From Faecalibacterium sp. HTF-F (lineage in GTDB: Bacteria; Bacillota; Clostridia; Oscillospirales; Ruminococcaceae): a stretch of DNA of 64,000 nt. Shown piece by piece: positions 16,043-23,770 of this stretch (the stretch's first letter is position 1; every line of letters begins with the position of its first letter). The notes under the pieces are model-generated. The model was not told the DNA's origin, did no database searches, and saw nothing but the letters and a program-made list of their open reading frames with translations. The stretch covers positions 1,736,001 to 1,800,000 of the forward strand of contig NZ_CP094473.1 of NCBI RefSeq assembly GCF_023347535.1, given 5' to 3'. Position numbers and translations under genes: made by a program.

Positions 16043-16244
16043 TGTCCCTGTCCTCCTTTTTCCGGCGTTTGGAGTAGTAGCGGGGGCAGAGTATGATAAC
16101 CGCCCGGAAGCTCTGCTTGCAGCTATGGGTACAGCCCCGACAGAGGTCGTTGTATGTGATACGGTCGCAGGTGGTATTCCCGACTTTCACTTGCCGCAGG
16201 AAAAAAGACCATTCCAGCCGCCGTTTCTTGCTCATTCTTGGCAT
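16032..16244 (-). CDS. small Cys-rich protein of mobilizable element
   Basis: Protein of 70 aa: KKRRLEWSFFLRQVKVGNTTCDRITYNDLCRGCTHSCKQSF, then a basic tail. The cysteine pattern (C, CRGCTHSC, C) suggests zinc binding. The same small protein is usual between the relaxase and initiator genes of this element group, but its role is unknown to me. Its end overlaps the start of the initiator gene by 11 nt. Confidence 0.62.
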   Translation of the reverse strand: MPRMSKKRRLEWSFFLRQVKVGNTTCDRITYNDLCRGCTHSCKQSFRAVIILCPRYYSKRRKKEDRDNGR

Positions 16245-16428
16245 GGGTGCGCTCCTTTCTGCCGTTTCCGCTGGTGTGACGGTATCGGCGGTAATTCTGT
16301 ATCATCTCGGTATCATTTTCGGGGTTTTTCTGCCCTGTAAGCCCGTTAAAAAATCCTTTGGTATTGCGGATAGGGTACGGGGCAGCCCCCTTGTTCGGTA
16401 TGGGTTCGGGTACATTTTGGGGTGGTTT

Positions 16429-18051
16429 TTATCGATCCTGTTCCTGCCTTTTCACAGGCTTGCGTTCCCGGCGTAAAATCTGGTCGATATTGCCCTTGAC
16501 AGTCTGTAAGCGGCGGTATTCCTCCCGTTTTGCCCGGTAATCGTTGTAGCCGCTGTTTTTCTCTTTGATAAGGGTTTCAATCTCTGCTTGCAGGGCTTTA
16601 TGGCTCGGCAGCTTGGAAATGCCGTTCTCCCTGAAATAGCGGGCGGCTGCGTCTGCTATAATAAAGTCGCTTTCGTGCTTCTGACGGTAGGCTGCTTTTG
16701 CTTTGGCGTTTTTCTGCTGTTTCAGCCCGTCCCGGACAGGGCGGGTCTTGGAATAGGCAAGCACCTGCCGTTGCAGCTCCTTTTTTCCGTTCAGCGTCTT
16801 TTCCACCTGCTTCAGCTCTGCAAGGCTTTCCTGCATGGTGGTATAAGCGGCAAAACAGACTTCGTCCAGTTCCTCCGGGGAAGAAAAGCCGTACTGCTGA
16901 TAGGCGGTAACGGTAGCCGCCATTTGCTTTAGATTGTGCTTTGCCGCCCAACGGTCATAGCCCACGCCCTTGCCCTCGGCTCGCTTTGCTTCCCGGTCAA
17001 CCATGCGCTGCAAGGTGTTGTCTGCCGGGGTGGTTTTTGTGGTTTTTTCCCCTTGTGACAGCTTTTTAACTGCGGCAGGGTATTCGGGTATGGCTTTGCT
17101 CTGTTCGGCGGCTCTGTGGGCGTTCTGCGTGAGCAGGGCAAGGACAGCAGCCTTGTCAAAATCGTCCCCCAGCTTCCGGGCTGTGATAGGCTTTGTCCTG
17201 TCCGGCGTGAGGTAGGAAAGCCGCCCCCGGCTCTCCTTGACGGTCACACCCTCCCGCAGCAAAAGGGAAGAAAATTCGTCAAAGCTGGTAGCTTGGGAAA
17301 GTGCCTGCCGTATCGTCCGGCGCAGCTTCGCCTTGTCCGTTTCAAACTTGGTGGGCTTGGTCGGCTGTCCTGCGGCTTCTCTGGCAGCGTTCTCTTTATC
17401 AAGGGCAAGCTGCCCTTTCTTTGCCGCCCAGTATTCCCGTTCCGTTATCCGTTCCTTGCTGCCGTTCAAAAGGTCGATTTGGTAAAGCCCCTCCCGGTGG
17501 CACATCTCCATGACTTCACTCTTGAAATATTCCATAGCGGCATTGGTGCAGCGGTGCTTGCAGCCCTCCCGTGTGTCGGCTGGTCTGTCCATGTAGGGCA
17601 GAAGCGGGACTTCATAAATCCGCAGGGAGTTGATGACGATATGCACATGGATATTGCCGCTGTGGTTATGCCCGTCCGGGTGGGTGCAGACTAAGGCTTG
17701 GTGTCCGGGAAAATGCTCTTTACAGAACTGCTCGCCCAGCTCCTGCGCCCGGTCTACGGTCAAGCCGTTGTCTGTCCCGTCCCGTGGGTCAAAGCTGATG
17801 ATATAGTGGTGGCTTTTCACATCTTCCCGTTTTTGGTTTTTCTCATAGTGGAGATTGGCTCGCATACAGGAAACGGCGAAATCCTCGCCCCCGCAGTTGA
17901 GGGAAGAAATGCGGTAATCCTCCCTCGGTATCAGCCGCCCGTTTTCATCAAGGGTGGGCTTCATGGTAAACTCGTCATGCTCAAATGTGAGATAGGCTTC
18001 CGCTGCGCCATAGTCAGCATTTTTAGAGCTGATATGTTTGAATGTTGCCAA
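16429..18051 (-). CDS. relaxase of nested element (MobA/MobL family)
   Basis: About 540 aa. The family start (A)TFKHISSKNADYGAAEAYLTFEHDEFTMKP lines up with TTG 18051 as first codon. GTG 18060 is an alternative. The MobL core contains NLHYEKNQKREDVKSHHYIISFDPRD and the metal-binding histidines HNHSGNIHVHIV near residue 140. The second half is helical, with GVGYDRWAAKHNLKQMAATVTAYQQYG, which resembles the same region of the ICE relaxase, so the two are distant relatives. It overlaps the end of the mobC-like gene. It would mobilise the nested element independently of the ICE's own oriT. Confidence 0.92.
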   Translation of the reverse strand: MATFKHISSKNADYGAAEAYLTFEHDEFTMKPTLDENGRLIPREDYRISSLNCGGEDFAVSCMRANLHYEKNQKREDVKSHHYIISFDPRDGTDNGLTVDRAQELGEQFCKEHFPGHQALVCTHPDGHNHSGNIHVHIVINSLRIYEVPLLPYMDRPADTREGCKHRCTNAAMEYFKSEVMEMCHREGLYQIDLLNGSKERITEREYWAAKKGQLALDKENAAREAAGQPTKPTKFETDKAKLRRTIRQALSQATSFDEFSSLLLREGVTVKESRGRLSYLTPDRTKPITARKLGDDFDKAAVLALLTQNAHRAAEQSKAIPEYPAAVKKLSQGEKTTKTTPADNTLQRMVDREAKRAEGKGVGYDRWAAKHNLKQMAATVTAYQQYGFSSPEELDEVCFAAYTTMQESLAELKQVEKTLNGKKELQRQVLAYSKTRPVRDGLKQQKNAKAKAAYRQKHESDFIIADAAARYFRENGISKLPSHKALQAEIETLIKEKNSGYNDYRAKREEYRRLQTVKGNIDQILRRERKPVKRQEQDR

Positions 18052-18421
18052 CAGCGTCACCCACTTTCTGCAAGACTTCAAACTTTAGGGCAGCAAGGTC
18101 GGAAAACGCCGCCCGTACCTCCCCGGCAAGCTGCGGGTAGGGGCTGTGCCACTCGTTCAGCGTCCGGGCTATCTGGTTTAAGTTGCCGCCGATCCTGCCG
18201 TATTCGGCGGTCAGCTTCCCAACAGCGGCAAGCAGCTCATCATTGACGGGAGAAACGGTTATGATGGGGCGTATGGCTGCCCCGGTTATGGCTTGCCGGA
18301 TAAACTCGGCTTGGCTCATGTTGTAGGCAGAAAGCCTTTCTGCAAACTCGGCGTATTCTTCCTCGGTCATGCGTGTCTTGACTACCCGGCTGCGGTGCGG
18401 CGTGTTGTATCGTTTTCGCAT
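18023..18421 (-). CDS. mobC: MobC-like protein of nested element
   Basis: Protein of 132 aa. A basic N-terminus (MRKRYNTPHRSRVVKTRMTEEEYAEFAERLSAYNMSQAEFIRQAI) of ribbon-helix-helix character is followed by GRIGGNLNQIARTLNEW, the MobC hallmark. It would bind the oriT that probably lies just upstream (18480-18711). The relaxase gene overlaps its end by 29 nt in another frame, so the two are likely coupled. Confidence 0.87.
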   Translation of the reverse strand: MRKRYNTPHRSRVVKTRMTEEEYAEFAERLSAYNMSQAEFIRQAITGAAIRPIITVSPVNDELLAAVGKLTAEYGRIGGNLNQIARTLNEWHSPYPQLAGEVRAAFSDLAALKFEVLQKVGDAVGNIQTYQL

Positions 18422-18531
18422 GGTAAAACCTCCTTTCTGTGCGTGGTGTCCTCTCACTAATAGGAGAAAAACGGGGTGTGAAGCGGAACTGTTTTTGAAA
18501 AATCCGAAAAAATATTTTGAGGGATTTTTAA

Positions 18532-18576
18532 GCGGCGCAAGCCGCATAAGCAGGGTTTGGGGAAGGCACTCCCCAA
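18532..18576. other. candidate oriT: two adjacent hairpins upstream of mobC
   Basis: A perfect GCGGC-GCAA-GCCGC stem-loop (18532-18545) is followed by a TTGGGGA/TCCCCAA stem-loop (18557-18576). Paired inverted repeats directly upstream of mobC and relaxase genes are the usual form of oriT in mobilizable elements. No nick site was identified. Confidence 0.5.
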
Positions 18577-18636
18577 CAAGATTCCCGCAGGGGCAAAATG
18601 AGCGAAAAGCGAATTTTGGTACTGCGGTAGAATCTT

Positions 18637-18711
18637 GCTCTAAAAAACTACCGCTTTCCTCGCTCTAAAAAACTACCGCTTTCCTCGCTCTAAAAAACTA
18701 CCGCTTTCCTC
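18637..18711. repeat. three perfect 25-bp tandem repeats (iterons)
   Basis: Copies at 18637-18661, 18662-18686 and 18687-18711, each starting GCTCTAAAAAACTACCGC. Tandem, spacerless and identical, they look like initiator or relaxosome binding iterons. They lie beside the oriT-like hairpins and in an element that encodes a replication initiator. Confidence 0.85.
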
Positions 18712-18908
18712 GGCGGCTCTGGTTTGCGGATATACTGGCTTGCTCCACCAATATAGCGATTGCGGCGGCGTGTTCTGCCCGCTGTTCACCACTACAACGG
18801 TGAAAAGGGGTCGTTTTGGCAAACGCAGCGGAAATTTTTTTGTTTTTCCTGTCTGCTCCCTACAACAATCCGGCGGTGTGGTTTGCCAAAGATTTTTGAA
18901 AATGGGCG

Positions 18909-18944
18909 CAAAAAAAGCAGTAAACCTTTTCAAGATTTACTGCT
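18909..18944 (-). terminator. intrinsic terminator after the 19002-19412 gene
   Basis: Perfect 9-bp stem AGCAGTAAA/TTTACTGCT, followed in the minus-strand transcript by a run of T residues. It separates the sigma/cargo genes from the mobilisation genes. Confidence 0.85.
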
Positions 18945-19001
18945 TATCTGCCGCTGTGATGGGCGGCGGTATTAAATTGTCAGCCGTTTTTCAAATGGAA
19001 T

Positions 19002-19412
19002 TTATCTGCAATCGCTTTCTTTCCGCTTTCCAATTCCTTTTCTGTAATCTTCCATAATCCTAACGCAATGATCTGCTATCTTTTGCATTCCGAGTTCTTC
19101 AAAAAAGGCAATTTGTATTTTCATCAGTTCTTCACAAACAGTCAACTTCTGCTCATCCATATTGCTAATAGCAAGCCATGGGAACGCTTTATATTTCTTA
19201 GTGTCCCCAATGAGAAAATTGTACCCTATCAACTCATTTTCACGGAAAACGAAATAGAATTGTGGGCCTGAACCTGGAACTGACTTTTCCATAATTTGCT
19301 GCATTGTTCTCACGCCGCCGTATGCCGGAAAAAAACCTATTCGCTCAAGAGCATTTAATATGTCAATCCTTTTATCTGTGGGTATGTCTCTATAATTGAT
19401 AATCTGTTCCAT
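19002..19412 (-). CDS. hypothetical protein, weakly GNAT-like
   Basis: Protein of 136 aa, AT-richer than its neighbours. The segment QFYFVFRENELIGYNFLIGDTKKYKAFPWLAISNMDE has the alternating beta pattern of an acetyltransferase fold. The second half is helical (ELMKIQIAFFEELGMQKIADHCVRIMEDY). I do not recognise the family, and the usual GNAT acetyl-CoA loop is not obvious. ATG 19412 has GAGGG upstream; ATG 19427 does not. It is followed by a strong terminator and may be cargo of the nested element. Confidence 0.5.
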   Translation of the reverse strand: MEQIINYRDIPTDKRIDILNALERIGFFPAYGGVRTMQQIMEKSVPGSGPQFYFVFRENELIGYNFLIGDTKKYKAFPWLAISNMDEQKLTVCEELMKIQIAFFEELGMQKIADHCVRIMEDYRKGIGKRKESDCR

Positions 19413-19469
19413 TTGCTCTACCCTCATTGAAGTTTAATTTGTCAGGCTCTAATTATACAACTTTTCTGT

Positions 19470-19667
19470 TTAGCGGTCAAAGCGGAACTTCAACAGGCTT
19501 TCTATCAGTTGCCTGACGATATGCTCCTGCATATCCGTGTTAATCTGTCCGTCCATTTTCGCACAAGAGCGGACATATCCCGCATAATGGGATAGGACGG
19601 CGGCAACAGCTTCCGGGTCGCCCTCGCTTGCCTTAACGATTGTCTCATAGGGAAGTAGCTGGCTCAT
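19470..19667 (-). CDS. small helix-turn-helix protein (conjugative-transposon type)
   Basis: Protein of 65 aa: LLPYETIVKASEGDPEAVAAVLSHYAGYVRSCAKMDGQINTDMQEHIVRQLIESLLKFRF. This matches the small HTH protein encoded beside a sigma-like factor in Tn916-like and Tn4451-like elements. It overlaps the end of the sigma-like gene by 23 nt. It probably works with that protein in controlling element genes. Confidence 0.75.
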   Translation of the reverse strand: MSQLLPYETIVKASEGDPEAVAAVLSHYAGYVRSCAKMDGQINTDMQEHIVRQLIESLLKFRFDR

Positions 19668-20103
19668 AGGACAAACCCTCCAACTCTGCCCGTAGCCGCC
19701 GTAAAATCATCTGAATACGCCGCCCGGTTGTGTTGCCAGCCCGTCCATATCTCCGTCCAATCTCCCTATGCGTCAATCGTTGGAAGTAGTACAAGAAAAT
19801 GATTTCCTGTTCCATCTGTGATAGTGCGGACAGGGCTGCGGCAAGCTCTGGACTTTCCAAAAGCACCATCTGACCACAGACGAAAAGCGGATAGCTGGTC
19901 ATGCCGGATTGCTCCGCAAAGTATTTATCTGTGGTACTGAATGGATAGTGTTTTTCTTCTATCAGATATTCAAGCGAGATTTCCCGCTTGCGGCGGCTCC
20001 GTATGCTCCGGGCTGCGTCTATGGCAGCGTGGCGAATAACAGTCTTGCAAAAGGCATCGTGTGTATGCCGGATATGTTCTTGATACTTTTCGTGTTCGGT
20101 CAT
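19645..20103 (-). CDS. sigma-70-like regulator of mobile element
   Basis: Protein of 152 aa. RHAAIDAARSIRSRRKREISLEYLIEE resembles the region 2 part. The C-terminal half, LSQMEQEIIFLYYFQRLTHREIGRRYGRAGNTTGRRIQMILRRLRAEL, is a clear region 4 helix-turn-helix. This is the conjugative-transposon sigma-like family that usually partners the small HTH protein. ATG 20103 has a good ribosome site. Likely a regulator of element transcription. Confidence 0.8.
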   Translation of the reverse strand: MTEHEKYQEHIRHTHDAFCKTVIRHAAIDAARSIRSRRKREISLEYLIEEKHYPFSTTDKYFAEQSGMTSYPLFVCGQMVLLESPELAAALSALSQMEQEIIFLYYFQRLTHREIGRRYGRAGNTTGRRIQMILRRLRAELEGLSYEPATSL

Positions 20104-20192
20104 GGAAAATCCCCCTTTCTGAATAATGGCAGAGGGCGGCAGCATCTTGTGCTGTCGCCCTCTTGATTACCGAACAGCAAAGACGGGCGGGG

Positions 20193-20238
20193 CTGTCAAC
20201 GGCGGCGCATTTGCGCCGTTCATCTTGACCGTTGACAG
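20193..20238. other. nested hairpin downstream of the anti-sigma gene
   Basis: An outer stem CTGTCAACGG/CCGTTGACAG encloses a 7-bp CGGCGCA/TGCGCCG hairpin. It follows the anti-sigma stop (20262). Without a T-run it may be an RNA structure or a protein site. Confidence 0.5.
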
Positions 20239-20261
20239 GCTCGGCTGGGTTTGCTATCTGC

Positions 20262-20975
20262 TCACGGCAATTCACTCTCATTGATAGGAATTGCCTCAAG
20301 TTCCGTATTCAAATTGTTCCAATAAGAGCCGATATCCGCACTTGTGAAATACTTAAAACCGCCTGCTGCTGACTTCAATTCGCCGTTTTTAACCCCATAG
20401 CAGGCGTAAATCAAATCGTAGCTTGTTCCATCTGAGAGGTTAAATCTAAAGCTGGTCACATCTGCTCCGGCAGTTTCCTCAGTCGTTTTGTCTTTTAGGG
20501 ATAAGCCCTTGAACTTATCATACAGGGTCTTTATATCATTTTCAGCAACAACTACTTTCTTTTCTGCTGATGCAGGCACTCCGTCATAGTGGTACATTTC
20601 AACGTTTTCGACATCTTCAACCTCAAATGGGAAGTCGATTTTGACAGGCTCATAAGCAATGTTTATAGGTAACAGAAAGAGAGCTGTAAAAATTGCAATG
20701 ATACAAAGAGCGATGGAAACGAGAACAGCAATCGTTATCTTTTTTCTGCCTCTCTGCTTTTCTTTTGCCTCATGGCGCATAATAACGCTTTCGCTTTCTT
20801 CGTGAAGAACATCTTCGCTCGTGTGAGAAAGCAATTTTTGATAAATTGCGTTACAGTCAGCACAGGCGTTCAAATGCTCTTTTACCATCTCTGCGCTTGC
20901 TTCGCTGCAAGCACCGTCAACATACAGCGGAAGAATATCTCGAACAATATCGCATTGTTTACTCATGCTTTTCAT
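20262..20975 (-). CDS. anti-sigma factor with zinc-finger (zf-HC2-like)
   Basis: About 237 aa. The N-terminal anti-sigma zinc finger has CDIVRDILPLYVDGACSEAS and HLNACADCNAIY (H-x3-C-x2-C). A single transmembrane helix follows (ITIAVLVSIALCIIAIFTALFLLP). The roughly 130-residue outer domain (VEMYHYDGVPASAEKKVVVAENDIKTLYDKF) is otherwise unrecognised. It overlaps the upstream sigma gene by 17 nt, the usual coupled arrangement, and would hold that sigma factor at the membrane until a signal is sensed. Confidence 0.85.
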   Translation of the reverse strand: MKSMSKQCDIVRDILPLYVDGACSEASAEMVKEHLNACADCNAIYQKLLSHTSEDVLHEESESVIMRHEAKEKQRGRKKITIAVLVSIALCIIAIFTALFLLPINIAYEPVKIDFPFEVEDVENVEMYHYDGVPASAEKKVVVAENDIKTLYDKFKGLSLKDKTTEETAGADVTSFRFNLSDGTSYDLIYACYGVKNGELKSAAGGFKYFTSADIGSYWNNLNTELEAIPINESELP

Positions 20976-21444
20976 CCATCCTTTCTTGAATTTTTAGCTT
21001 TGCACGATGATAAGTAACTCTCGCCCATGATTCTGTTTTTCCAAAAATTGCAGCGATTTGTGAAAAAGATAGTTCCCCGAATACGCGAAGCTGAAAGACT
21101 TCTTTGTATGGTTCTTCCAAACGGTGAAGAACGAGGTGTATGCGGAACGCCATGTCAGAATCTGCAACTGAGTTCTCAACATTTTCATTTGATGGCAAGT
21201 CATTGATTTCACTCACATCAGCTACTCGCTGACGGCTTCGCATTTCATCATGGTAAAGGTTTTTTGCTATGGAGCAGAGCCATGTCAATTCATCTGACTT
21301 ACCTTTGAATTGTGATGTTGTAGAAACAGCCTTATAGAATGTGTTCTGCGTGATTTCCTCTGCTATCTCACGATTTTTGGCAAGAGAAATAGTATACGAG
21401 TATACCTGTAAATAGTAGGCTTTATAGAGCTTTTCATAGTCCAT
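20959..21444 (-). CDS. ECF sigma factor
   Basis: Protein of 161 aa. Region 2: YKAYYLQVYSYTISLAKNREIAEEITQNTFYKAVSTTSQFKGKSDELTWLCSIAKNLYHDEMR. Region 4: LEEPYKEVFQLRVFGELSFSQIAAIFGKTESWARVTYHRAKLKIQE. ATG 21444 is preferred because AAGGAGG is 11 nt upstream; ATG 21453 is too close. It is the first gene at the right end of the nested element and forms a pair with the anti-sigma gene. Targets unknown. Confidence 0.9.
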   Translation of the reverse strand: MDYEKLYKAYYLQVYSYTISLAKNREIAEEITQNTFYKAVSTTSQFKGKSDELTWLCSIAKNLYHDEMRSRQRVADVSEINDLPSNENVENSVADSDMAFRIHLVLHRLEEPYKEVFQLRVFGELSFSQIAAIFGKTESWARVTYHRAKLKIQERMDEKHE

Positions 21445-21732
21445 ACTTGTCATCACCTCCTTCAGCTTCATAGGTTAGACGGAGAAATCGGAATTTCGTT
21501 ACAAAGAAGTTTGAAATTATTATACCTTTACGCTACTCTTGCTTTGTGCGGACTATTGGTAGACGCGCATTAACGGCAAGTAAAGAGATTGCTGTGTCAG
21601 CTTGATATGTTCAAATGCTAATTAAGTATAGCATACAGCTATGAATTTTTCTATTGCGTTCCCCTGACTTCGGAATAGTGGCAGGGCTGGCTATCCTTGT
21701 TTTGCTTTGTGCTTCTCTACCGTACATGAGCA
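21445..21732. other. right-end intergenic region of nested element
   Basis: About 290 nt between the ECF gene and the right attachment core. I see no gene. It probably holds the ECF operon promoter and the attachment arm. Confidence 0.4.
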
Positions 21733-21737
21733 TTTGC
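21733..21737. repeat. attachment-site core, right copy
   Basis: TTTGC, matching 12446-12450. Here it joins the element's right end to the 5' half of maff2. Confidence 0.8.
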
Positions 21738-21857
21738 CGCAGGGTTGTCCGACCCGTAACCTTCCAGAAGGTTGATGACGCCCCATACCGCCAGACCAGC
21801 GCCAAGAGCCATGACCAGAATTTTAAGAATGTCGATTGCCTGATTGAAAAATTCCAT
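21738..21857 (-). pseudogene. maff2, 5' half (split by nested element)
   Basis: ATG 21857 (site GGAGG, 5 nt) encodes MEFFNQAIDILKILVMALGA and GLAVWGVINLLEGYGSDNPAA, then runs four codons into the element and stops. A truncated peptide of about 46 aa can still be made. It lacks the second transmembrane segment left at 12355-12450. Maff2 is a small membrane protein of Tn1549-type transfer machines, possibly VirB2-like. Confidence 0.93.
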
Positions 21858-21896
21858 ATACGTTCCTCCATTTTGTTTGTTTGATGGTTTTGGGTA

Positions 21897-21922
21897 CAAA
21901 AAAAGCCGCCCACATCGGCGGC
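21897..21922 (-). terminator. intrinsic terminator between virD4 and maff2
   Basis: GCCGCC/GGCGGC stem with a 6-nt loop, followed in the transcript by seven T residues. It directly follows palindrome copy 11 and would reduce read-through from virD4 into maff2. Confidence 0.85.
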
Positions 21923-21923
21923 G

Positions 21924-21946
21924 CTTCGGGTCATCATGGCCCGAAG
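21924..21946. repeat. ICE palindrome copy 11
   Basis: Abuts the virD4 stop (21947-21949) and is followed by the terminator hairpin. Confidence 0.92.
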
Positions 21947-23770
21947 TTACACAAACTCGTCGCTGTCCAGATCATCGAAATTCAACAGGTCAGCTTCTTC
22001 GTCCGTGTCGGAGCCGTCCACTTCGTACACCGTGTATTCGTCCTCCGGCTTTAGTCTCAATGGCCGGTGGCGGAACAGGCTTTCCAAGCGGAAGGCGTTT
22101 TTCTTTTTATCAAATTCGGCTGTGTACTTGTAATTCGGGTGCTTTTTCAAGTCATACTTCGGGGACAGGAAGGGCGGGAGCCCCCGAAGCTGCAAGATAC
22201 ATTTATCCCCGGGCATGGTGGTGATCTCGCTGGTGGTCATCAGTTCCCGGCCAAGCCGCTGCATATTCTGGCTGTAACTTTCAGACTGTCCCCGGCTTCG
22301 GCCCTCGGTCTGCATGGAGATGGTGGCCTTGCCCAGCCAGTTTTCCGAAATATCCTTTAGGGTGGAAGCCTCCCGGCCTCCGAGGAACACGATGCTGTCC
22401 ATGTTTCCCATGATGGTTTCGGAATGGTCTTTGTACAATGCCTTGCACTGGCTCATAGCCTGATAAAAGAGCGTCAGGCTGATCTCCCGGGAGCGAATGA
22501 CGGCCACGATCTTTTCCAGCCCCGGCACCTGCCCGGTGTTGGCAGCCTCGTCCCACAGCACCCGCACATGGTAGGGCAGACGCCCGCCATAGGTGTTGTC
22601 AGCCCGTTCACACAGAAGATTGAACATCTGCGAGAAAGCAAGGGCAACCAAAAAGTTGTAGGTGGTGTCCGTGTCGCTGATAAGGAAGAACAGAGCCGAT
22701 TTTTCATCCCCCAGCTTATCCAGTTCCAGCTCGTCATAGGACATGATCTCCCGGAGCTGTGGAATGTCAAAGGGAGCCAGCCTTGCACCGCAGGAAATCA
22801 AAATGCTTTTGGCTGTCTTGCCGCTGGCGAGCTTGTATTTCTTATACTGCCTCACGGCGAAGTGCTGGGGGCTGCGGCGTTCCAGCCCGTCAAACATATA
22901 GTCCACCGCATTTTTGAAGGTTTCGTCATCCTCCCGGACTTCCATGCTGTTTATCATTTCCACCAGCGTATTCATGTTGCGTTCTTCTTCCGGCCCCTCA
23001 AAGACGATGTAGGCCACAAGGGCGCAGTATAAGAGGGTTTCGGCTTTGGTCCAGAACTCGTCGCCCTCCTTGCCGTCGCCTTTGGTGTTGGCGATCAGAG
23101 CGGTAACGAATTTCAAAACATCGCTTTCCGTCTTGATATAGGCCAGCGGATTGTAGTGCATGGATTTTGAAAAGTCGATACTGTTGAACACCCGCACCCT
23201 GTATTTCTCCCGTTGCAGAAACCGCCCGCACTGGTCGAGGGTGCCGCCCTTCGGGTCTACCACCACATACGAGGAATGGGCTTGAAGGAGCTGCGGGGTC
23301 AGCCAGAACCTTGTCTTTCCCGAGCCGGACGAGCCGATGACACAGGCGTTTAGGTTCCGGGCATTGGCGGGAATCTTCGGGCGGGTGTTCATGGTAAGGA
23401 ACTCCGTCCCGGTCAGAATGACATTGTTCTGAAATTTAGGGTCAACAAACGGCTTTATATCCTCCTTTGTTCCAAAGCGGGCGGTGCCGTACTCCGCATC
23501 CCGCCGGAATTTTTTCGCCTGCCTGATCTTTGACTGTATCAGCAGATACACCCCAGCCGCACCGGCAAGGCCCACCAGGAGGTCAATACCTCCCAGCCCC
23601 GGCCAGTAGGTTTCACAGGCTTTGGGGAAGGTATCGAGCATCCCCATGAGCTTTGTCCCGAAGTCTGTGCCGGGGGCGATCCGGTAGGCCGTCCCGATTT
23701 TGGAGAAGAACCAGAACACAAAGAGGTACGGCAGGTTTGGGAGCACATATTTTCTGATCTTGTCACTCAA
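21947..23770 (-). CDS. virD4: VirD4/TraG coupling protein
   Basis: Protein of 607 aa that links the relaxosome to the secretion channel. Two N-terminal transmembrane segments (LPYLFVFWFFSKIG; GIDLLVGLAGAAGVYLLI) are followed by the ATPase. Walker A GSSGSGKT lies near residue 147, then SSYVVVDPKGGTL. Walker B VLWDEAANTGQVPGLEKIV is near residue 407, with EISLTLFYQAMSQ and IVFLGGREASTL. The tail is acidic. The TTG start overlaps the pcfB stop (TTGA), so the two are coupled. Complete. Confidence 0.95.
   Translation of the reverse strand: MSDKIRKYVLPNLPYLFVFWFFSKIGTAYRIAPGTDFGTKLMGMLDTFPKACETYWPGLGGIDLLVGLAGAAGVYLLIQSKIRQAKKFRRDAEYGTARFGTKEDIKPFVDPKFQNNVILTGTEFLTMNTRPKIPANARNLNACVIGSSGSGKTRFWLTPQLLQAHSSYVVVDPKGGTLDQCGRFLQREKYRVRVFNSIDFSKSMHYNPLAYIKTESDVLKFVTALIANTKGDGKEGDEFWTKAETLLYCALVAYIVFEGPEEERNMNTLVEMINSMEVREDDETFKNAVDYMFDGLERRSPQHFAVRQYKKYKLASGKTAKSILISCGARLAPFDIPQLREIMSYDELELDKLGDEKSALFFLISDTDTTYNFLVALAFSQMFNLLCERADNTYGGRLPYHVRVLWDEAANTGQVPGLEKIVAVIRSREISLTLFYQAMSQCKALYKDHSETIMGNMDSIVFLGGREASTLKDISENWLGKATISMQTEGRSRGQSESYSQNMQRLGRELMTTSEITTMPGDKCILQLRGLPPFLSPKYDLKKHPNYKYTAEFDKKKNAFRLESLFRHRPLRLKPEDEYTVYEVDGSDTDEEADLLNFDDLDSDEFV

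Larger units (their letters stand above)
12451..21737. mobile_element. nested integrative mobilizable element in maff2
   Basis: About 9.29 kb. The boundaries are set by the broken maff2 gene and the 5-bp TTTGC repeat. Joining the element's ends gives ACATGAGCATTTGCTTATGT, an 8-of-9 inverted repeat around the crossover, as expected of a serine-integrase attP. It encodes a large serine recombinase next to the left end, a TnpW-like protein, replication genes, relaxase and MobC, but no VirB4/VirD4. It would therefore need a helper such as the host ICE to transfer. None of the ICE palindromes occur inside it. Confidence 0.93.

Noticed and set aside
18637..18711. CRISPR array
   Set aside because: The three repeats are directly adjacent with no spacers and there are no cas genes.
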